Shown piece after piece: positions 59,309-64,000 of a stretch of 64,000 nucleotides of DNA. Made by a program: the position numbers and the translations under genes. Below the pieces are notes generated by a model. That model was given only the letters and a program-made list of their open reading frames with translations. It did no database searches and was not told where the DNA came from. Source of the stretch: Candidatus Aminicenantota bacterium (lineage in GTDB: Bacteria > Acidobacteriota > Aminicenantia > UBA2199). The stretch's first letter is position 1. Each line of letters starts with the position of its first letter. The stretch covers positions 62,001 to 126,000 of the forward strand of contig JAPKZK010000041.1 of assembly GCA_026393835.1 (NCBI GenBank), in the 5' to 3' direction.

Positions 59309-59653
59309 CTATTTTACTGTGTAAAACCACATTAAAAGCAACCATAACTCCTGGATGTACGGGACCGCTTTATTGTTCAAATAGAGCCTGGTTGTTTCCC
59401 GGTCATCCACCAAATCGAACAGCTCATGTAACGCCTGCGCATCCCGGGGATAAAAACTGGCGTATACTCTCTGGGAGTCGCCTTCGCCTTCCACCAGGAA
59501 GTAAGGGTTCTTTTGGGCTAGTTCGAAAGCCTGATCAACCTTTTTGATCGGATGTTTTTGAAAGCGGATGGTAATTTTGAACTCCCGGTTTACCTTCGGG
59601 GGGTGCAATATGTTCATCAGCTTTTCTTCTTCAATTTTCTTCTTGATATTCAT
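59309..59653 (-). CDS. Hypothetical 114-residue protein
   Basis: It begins MNIKKKIEEEKLMNILHPPK and continues with a beta-alpha pattern: REFKITIRFQKHPIKKVDQA, YFLVEGEGDSQRVYASFYPR and DLVDDRETTRLYLNNKAVPY, and a hydrophobic end (LWLLLMWFY). No family is recognised. The gene lies 59 bp upstream of the lipoprotein gene start on the same strand, so they may be one transcript. The ribosome site is weak; a second methionine at codon 13 is possible. Confidence 0.55.
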   Translation of the reverse strand: MNIKKKIEEEKLMNILHPPKVNREFKITIRFQKHPIKKVDQAFELAQKNPYFLVEGEGDSQRVYASFYPRDAQALHELFDLVDDRETTRLYLNNKAVPYIQELWLLLMWFYTVK

Positions 59654-59770
59654 TTTTTCCGCTTTTACTTCTAAGCCTATATTATAATATAAATTTCAAA
59701 AAGTGCAAGTAAAAAAAACCAGGAATTCGAATTTTACCACGAAGTACCCGATAGCGCGAAGGTATTTTAA

Positions 59771-61906
59771 TTACAGGAATGTGACCGGGACGATGGAAAT
59801 ATCGATTGTTTTTTCTCCTTTTTTGGCGAAATGCACTACATACCGGTCCTTATCGATGGCGGCGATGATCTTTCCCTGCCCGAATATGGGATGTTCCAGG
59901 TACTTCTCCTCCAGGACTTGCGGCTCGATCCCCCTCTCCGGTAATGGGCAGGGGCTTTCACTCTCGAAGAGAGCATCGCCGGAATAGATCGTCGAATAAA
60001 GGGACCGGCTAACATCGGCCAAAAAACGTGAGGGTTTCTCGCCGCCCACGGATACGATCAATTGCTTGATGGCCCGCGTGGCCGCCACATAAAAAAGCCT
60101 GCGCTCTTCTTCGATTTCAGATTTATCCTTTCTCATAAAAAAAGGCATGTAAGACGCATTGATGCCGGCGGCAATGACCGTGGGAAACTCCAACCCTTTG
60201 GCATTGTGCATGGTCAATAAAAAAACAGGACAGGCGCTTTTATTGTTTTCTTTTTCTTTACCGGATTTGGCGTCCGCGTCGAGGGTGATACGGTCCATCA
60301 AATCGGCGATGGATTCCCCCGGGCTGTCGGTTTCCCACTTTTCGATAAATTCCATCAACTCATCGATATTCATGCGCCGGCTTTCTTCCCCCCTGTCTTC
60401 AAGGAATTCGAGGTAACCGGACGCTTTCAAAAGCCGGGACAATATTTCGGAAAACGCCGGTTCTTCTTGCTGCCGTAAGCGGGTTTGAACGTCGTAAATA
60501 GCGAGAAATATTTTTTTGTCCCGGAATTTGTCGGGCATACTTTCTTTCAGGGCTAGAAATAGGGGAAGATTTTTCTCCCTGGCGTGGTGAGACAGGGTAT
60601 CCAGGGTCTTGGGGCCGATGCCCACGGAGAGGAAATCGATAACCCTCAGGAACGAGATGTCGTCGCCCGGGTTGAGGGCCAATTTAAGCAGGGCCAGGCA
60701 GTCTTTGATCTCCTTTCGTTCGAAGAAGCGGAGCCCTTTGATGATTTTAAAGTCGATGCCTTGCCTGGCAAACTCGGTTTCAAACATGAGGGATTGGGAG
60801 TTAATGCGATAAAGGATGGCCAGGGGGAAAAGTTCGGGGTTCTCTTTATCCTTTTGCAGCCGGTTAATGATATCCGCCACTTTTTCCGCTTCATCCTCTT
60901 TTGAGCGGGTATCCAGCAGGTACACGGGGTTACCGCCTCTCTTTTCCGTCCACATGGCTTTAAACCGGCGGAGGGTATTTTTGGTAATCAGGCTGTTGGC
61001 AAAATCCAGCACCTGGGGAGTGGATCGGTAATTTTGCTCCAGTTTGACGATATGGGTATTGGGAAAATCATCCTCGAAATTAAAAAGGAAATGGATACTG
61101 GCGCCCCGCCAGGAGTAGATGGCCTGGTCGTCGTCGCCCACGATGGTAATGTTTTGATGGTCGCCTGCGATGGACCGGAGCAGCTCGTATTGGTTGGGAT
61201 TGGTGTCCTGGAATTCATCCACCACCACATAGCGGAATTTTTCAGCATATTTTAAGCGGGTTTCCTCGTGGGTTTGAAACAATTTGACCGGCAGGGAGAT
61301 TAGGTCTTCATAATCCCAGACTTTATTGGTTTTCTGGAAATTGAAATAGAGGGAATAAATTTTTGCTTCATCATCGTTAAAACCTTTTTGGAATAGGGAT
61401 TCCCTGTTATTGGGATAATCCAGGTCCATTTTGGCGAAATTGATTTTCCGTTTAAGGGCGTCCCTCATATCGCTGGTAAAGTAGCTGAGGTTTTCCTTGA
61501 CCAGTTTGTCCAGTATTTTTTTTTGATCGCCGTCGTCGATCACCTGCCAGTCCCTGTCAAAGCCCACGGCGGCACCTGATTCCCGCAGTATTCGCAGTCC
61601 CAGGGACTGGAAGGTAGAGATATTGAAAAAGCGGGTATCGACGCCGGTAAGGTTTCCGATCCTGGTTTTCATTTCGTTGGCCGCCTTGTTGGTGAAAGTG
61701 ACCCCCAGGATATTGTAGGGCGAGTATCCTTTCTCGCGGATTAAATAGGCGATTTTATGGGTAATTACTTTTGTCTTGCCGGAGCCGGCGCCGGCAATAA
61801 TCAGCAGCGGCGAGTCCAGGTAAAGCACCGCTTGTTTTTGAACCGGGTTTAAAGTCTCCAAGAGGTCATTTCCCCCCGTATCATTCATCTCACTTGCATT
61901 GGTCAT
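59771..61906 (-). CDS. UvrD/PcrA-type ATP-dependent DNA helicase
   Basis: A 711-residue superfamily 1A helicase of nucleotide-excision repair and plasmid or replication restart type. Motifs in order: Q motif LNPVQKQAV, Walker A AGAGSGKT (residues 38-45), motif Ia TFTNKAANEM, motif II VVDEFQDTN near 225, motif III GDDDQAIYSWRGA, motif IV LEQNYRS, motif V TMHNAKGLEFPTV, motif VI RRLFYVAATRA. The C-terminal end HPIFGQGKIIAAI with a small beta fold resembles the PcrA RNA-polymerase-binding tail. It lies 52 bp downstream of pcm on the same strand. Confidence 0.95.
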   Translation of the reverse strand: MTNASEMNDTGGNDLLETLNPVQKQAVLYLDSPLLIIAGAGSGKTKVITHKIAYLIREKGYSPYNILGVTFTNKAANEMKTRIGNLTGVDTRFFNISTFQSLGLRILRESGAAVGFDRDWQVIDDGDQKKILDKLVKENLSYFTSDMRDALKRKINFAKMDLDYPNNRESLFQKGFNDDEAKIYSLYFNFQKTNKVWDYEDLISLPVKLFQTHEETRLKYAEKFRYVVVDEFQDTNPNQYELLRSIAGDHQNITIVGDDDQAIYSWRGASIHFLFNFEDDFPNTHIVKLEQNYRSTPQVLDFANSLITKNTLRRFKAMWTEKRGGNPVYLLDTRSKEDEAEKVADIINRLQKDKENPELFPLAILYRINSQSLMFETEFARQGIDFKIIKGLRFFERKEIKDCLALLKLALNPGDDISFLRVIDFLSVGIGPKTLDTLSHHAREKNLPLFLALKESMPDKFRDKKIFLAIYDVQTRLRQQEEPAFSEILSRLLKASGYLEFLEDRGEESRRMNIDELMEFIEKWETDSPGESIADLMDRITLDADAKSGKEKENNKSACPVFLLTMHNAKGLEFPTVIAAGINASYMPFFMRKDKSEIEEERRLFYVAATRAIKQLIVSVGGEKPSRFLADVSRSLYSTIYSGDALFESESPCPLPERGIEPQVLEEKYLEHPIFGQGKIIAAIDKDRYVVHFAKKGEKTIDISIVPVTFL

Positions 61907-61958
61907 CGATCATCCTTTATTTTTCATCATTCATCATTCATCATTCTATTCTAAATTA

Positions 61959-62681
61959 TTATCGTTCTTCGTTTCCCCTGATTAGGGGTACAAATTGTGC
62001 GGGGATGAGGTAAGTTTTTTTCAATTCCCCGTCTTCTTCTTTTTCGATCATAATCAATTCCTGGACTTTGGAGGAGTATCTGACCGGGATAATTAAGCGA
62101 CCGCCCACGGCTAATTGTTTAATAAGGGGTTCTGGGATATGGTCTTCGGAGCAGGTGACAATGATGCCGTCATAGGGGGCGTATTGCTCCCAGCCTTTAT
62201 ACCCGTCGCCGATTTTGAAGTGGATGTTTTTATAGCCCAGGGAATCCAGGAGAGTTTGAGCATCCTTTCCCAGTTTTTCGATCAATTCGATGGTATAGAC
62301 ATTTTTCACCAGTTCCGCCAGGATGGCCGCGTGGTATCCGGAGCCGGTGCCTATTTCCAGGACTTTTTTACCGGGTGTAGGGGCAACCGCGGCGGTCATG
62401 ACCGCGACAATATAAGGTTCGCTGATGCTTTGCCCTTCGCCGATGTCCAGGGGGGAATCGTCGTAGGCATGGGCGCGCAGTGACGGTTTTACGAACAGGT
62501 GGCGTTTCACTTTTTCGAAGGCGGTCAACAACCGTTGGTCTGTTATGCCCCGGCCCACAATCTGCTCCGCTGTCATTTTTTTTTGAAGCAGGGCATAATC
62601 GGGTTCCCCGGCCTGTAAACGGCAGGGCAAAAGGCAAAAAAAGATAAGGGCCGGGATCATTAAGAAATATGTCGGTTTCAT
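61959..62681 (-). CDS. pcm: Exported protein-L-isoaspartate O-methyltransferase
   Basis: A 240-residue PCMT that methylates isoaspartate in damaged proteins with S-adenosylmethionine. The core VLEIGTGSGYHAAILAEL is motif I, with the preceding DIGEGQSISEPYIVA substrate loop and IKIGDGYKGWEQYAPYDGII. The first 25 residues form a signal peptide (FLMIPALIFFCLLPCRLQAGE), so the enzyme may act in the periplasm, where SAM is not normally available; this is unusual for the family but known in other bacteria. The start has only a weak ribosome-binding site. Confidence 0.9.
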   Translation of the reverse strand: MKPTYFLMIPALIFFCLLPCRLQAGEPDYALLQKKMTAEQIVGRGITDQRLLTAFEKVKRHLFVKPSLRAHAYDDSPLDIGEGQSISEPYIVAVMTAAVAPTPGKKVLEIGTGSGYHAAILAELVKNVYTIELIEKLGKDAQTLLDSLGYKNIHFKIGDGYKGWEQYAPYDGIIVTCSEDHIPEPLIKQLAVGGRLIIPVRYSSKVQELIMIEKEEDGELKKTYLIPAQFVPLIRGNEER

Positions 62682-62740
62682 CCCGGTATTCTACCAGATA
62701 TTTTCGTATTAGTAAACTTGCTGCGAAAACCCAATAATTC

Positions 62741-62769
62741 TTGCAGTATGAGATATGGTGTGATATAAT
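62741..62769 (+). promoter_or_regulatory. Promoter of DUF262/AAA pair
   Basis: TTGCAG (62741-62746), 17-bp spacer, TGA-TATAAT (-10 box 62764-62769). The ATG at 62817 follows a 40-nt leader. Confidence 0.65.
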
Positions 62770-62816
62770 GCTTTTCTTAGAATATGTATTAAATAATAAG
62801 CTGAGAATAATCTAAA

Positions 62817-63938
62817 ATGGCAAAACTTGAGTTTATAGAAATCGAAGAGGAGCAAGATGAGAGTGAAGAGGATCAGACAGGGCCTTTCAATCCCAAAGAC
62901 ATCGATATCGGCGTAGAACAACGGAGCCTCGATTCCATTTTTGCCAGGCTAGAACATGGGGAAATCGATTTGAATACAGAATTCCAGCGGGAAGGGAATT
63001 TGTGGCCCGCCGCCACGATGAGTCGCTTAATCGAATCGGTAATGGTTCGTTTCCCGTTGCCCGCTTTTTATTTCGATGCCGGTGATGATGACCGTTGGCT
63101 GGTGGTAGACGGACTGCAGCGGTTATGTACCTTCAAACGATTCGTGGTGGATTGCGAAACGCCCGGGATTGAACCCCTGAAACTGGTGGGACTGGAATTT
63201 TTAAAAAACTATAACGGTTTAATCTTCTCCGACCTTCCGTACAATATGCAGCGCCGAATTCGGGAATCCCAGATAACCGCCTATTTCATTAAACCGGGTA
63301 CCCCGCTAGAAGTAAAATACAGCATCTTTTACCGTATCAATACCGGGGGCCTCATTCTCAATGCCCAGGAAATCCGTCACGCCTTAAATCAAAAAGGATA
63401 TGCATCCCAGTTTCTAAAAGCCGTCTCTGAAGAACCCGTATTTAAAAATATCGTCTCTATCTCTTCGAAACGAATGCAGGACCGGGAATTGATTTTAAGA
63501 CATATGGCGTTTCGCTTGCATCCGTATCAGACTTATAAACCGGCAATGAAACATTTCTTGAATACTGCGATTAAAGAACTCAGTCTGCGGCCTATGGAAG
63601 AATTAGATCGTTGGAAAAACCAATTCCTCTCTTCATTAGAAGCATCGGAATGTATTTTCGGAAAACATGCCTTTAGTAAATCTATCGCGGATCCTCGCCG
63701 GAACCCCACCCTTAACAGGGGATTATTTGAAGTGATGACGGTTGTGCTGGCGGAAATGCCGGATGAACGGAAAGAACTTCTGGTTTCTCAAAAAGAGAAA
63801 TTCCTGGAAGCCTTCAAGGCCCTTTTAAACGATACTGAATTTAGTAACAGTATTACTTCCGCAACCACGGGAAGCGCCGCAGTAAAAGAAAGATTTGACC
63901 GGATTAAACAGTTGTTTTCAACCTATACGCGAAAATGA
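62817..63938 (+). CDS. DUF262 (GmrS-N/ParB-like) protein, partner of AAA ATPase
   Basis: A 373-residue DUF262 protein. After an acidic N-terminus (EIEEEQDESEEDQ), the domain has IDLNTEFQREGNLWPAATMS near residue 55, then FYFDAGDDDRWLVVDGLQRL, where DGxQR is the conserved nucleotide-binding motif, and later FYRINTGGLILNAQEIRHA. DUF262 domains occur in GmrSD-type restriction of modified DNA and many nuclease-linked defence operons. There is no DUF1524 HNH nuclease domain at the end. The following AAA gene overlaps by ATGA. Confidence 0.88.
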   Translation: MAKLEFIEIEEEQDESEEDQTGPFNPKDIDIGVEQRSLDSIFARLEHGEIDLNTEFQREGNLWPAATMSRLIESVMVRFPLPAFYFDAGDDDRWLVVDGLQRLCTFKRFVVDCETPGIEPLKLVGLEFLKNYNGLIFSDLPYNMQRRIRESQITAYFIKPGTPLEVKYSIFYRINTGGLILNAQEIRHALNQKGYASQFLKAVSEEPVFKNIVSISSKRMQDRELILRHMAFRLHPYQTYKPAMKHFLNTAIKELSLRPMEELDRWKNQFLSSLEASECIFGKHAFSKSIADPRRNPTLNRGLFEVMTVVLAEMPDERKELLVSQKEKFLEAFKALLNDTEFSNSITSATTGSAAVKERFDRIKQLFSTYTRK

Positions 63939-64000
63939 ATATTACATCGATATATATAAAAAACTTTAAAGCCTTTAAGGAAGCGGAGTTGTACCCCGCC
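63935..64000 (+). CDS. AAA ATPase N-terminus (cut by window edge)
   Basis: The first 22 residues, MNITSIYIKNFKAFKEAELY, are the usual start of SMC/RecF-like AAA ATPases (first strand and the NFKAF motif before the Walker A). The ATG overlaps the stop of the DUF262 gene (ATGA). The rest lies beyond the window, so the domain content is open. Confidence 0.7.
   Translation, partial: MNITSIYIKNFKAFKEAELYPA

Overview
The window is one bacterial contig of medium GC that mixes ordinary housekeeping genes (rho, topA, a PcrA/UvrD-type helicase, pcm, ABC transporter, peroxiredoxin) with unusually dense accessory DNA. Anaerobic respiratory modules (an NrfD/13-heme cytochrome with its ferredoxin, and a DsrC/DsrM/DsrK-like operon), a secreted M64 peptidase, large NACHT-WD40 and ROCO proteins, many toxin-antitoxin-like pairs and many dispersed intergenic repeats suggest an uncultivated anaerobe. 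Aminicenantes/Acidobacteriota-like is my best guess from gene style only; no rRNA or tRNA was seen to confirm it.

Layout. 0-4 kb: edge fragment, an LRR-ROC(ROCO) GTPase with a C-terminal membrane anchor, and a HEPN/MNT pair. 4-11.3 kb: an operon of SNF2/RapA-like helicase, MRE11/YhaO-like nuclease and a zinc-hook-less SbcC/YhaN-like ATPase. 11.4-21.5 kb: M64 peptidase, ferritin-like protein, ABC-2 exporter, agmatine deiminase-like enzyme, and an operon of Tat-exported ferredoxin plus a fused NrfD-multihaem cytochrome. 21.9-33.3 kb: accessory island built around a 1432-residue cyclase-like/NACHT/WD40 STAND protein, with two ATPase-nuclease modules upstream, TumE-like and MNT/HEPN pairs downstream, and orphan copies of the 5' and 3' ends of the STAND gene between the modules. 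33.5-38 kb: a 21-nt repeat gene coupled to a helical protein, a DUF4097-like protein, rho and a DUF4160/DUF2442 pair. 38-46 kb: DsrC/DsrMK-like operon, SnoaL-like and V4R/DUF2378-like proteins, topA with an apparent ATT start, DNPH1-like hydrolase, DJ-1 and peroxiredoxin. 46-52 kb: decayed region with two XRE regulators, an operator-like repeat array, RhuM, and fragments of Uma2, sulfatase-modifying factor, PIN and archaeal-type ATPase genes. 52-64 kb: TIR-Nudix fusion, AAA/DUF4143 ATPase, MGH1-like glycosidase, TPR lipoprotein, PcrA-like helicase, exported PCMT, and the start of a DUF262/AAA pair.

How it may work together. The 24.7-31.1 kb operon (AAA ATPase, PD-(D/E)XK-like protein, STAND sensor with near-identical WD40 blades) looks like a conflict or immunity system. 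The 3' tails downstream differ in sequence as paralogues would, suggesting a former array of WD40 genes that has been broken up and filled with toxin-antitoxin modules. Many promoters fit sigma70 (TTGACA-17-TATAAT). Six accessory genes have the -10 box 6-7 nt before the start codon and should give leaderless mRNA.
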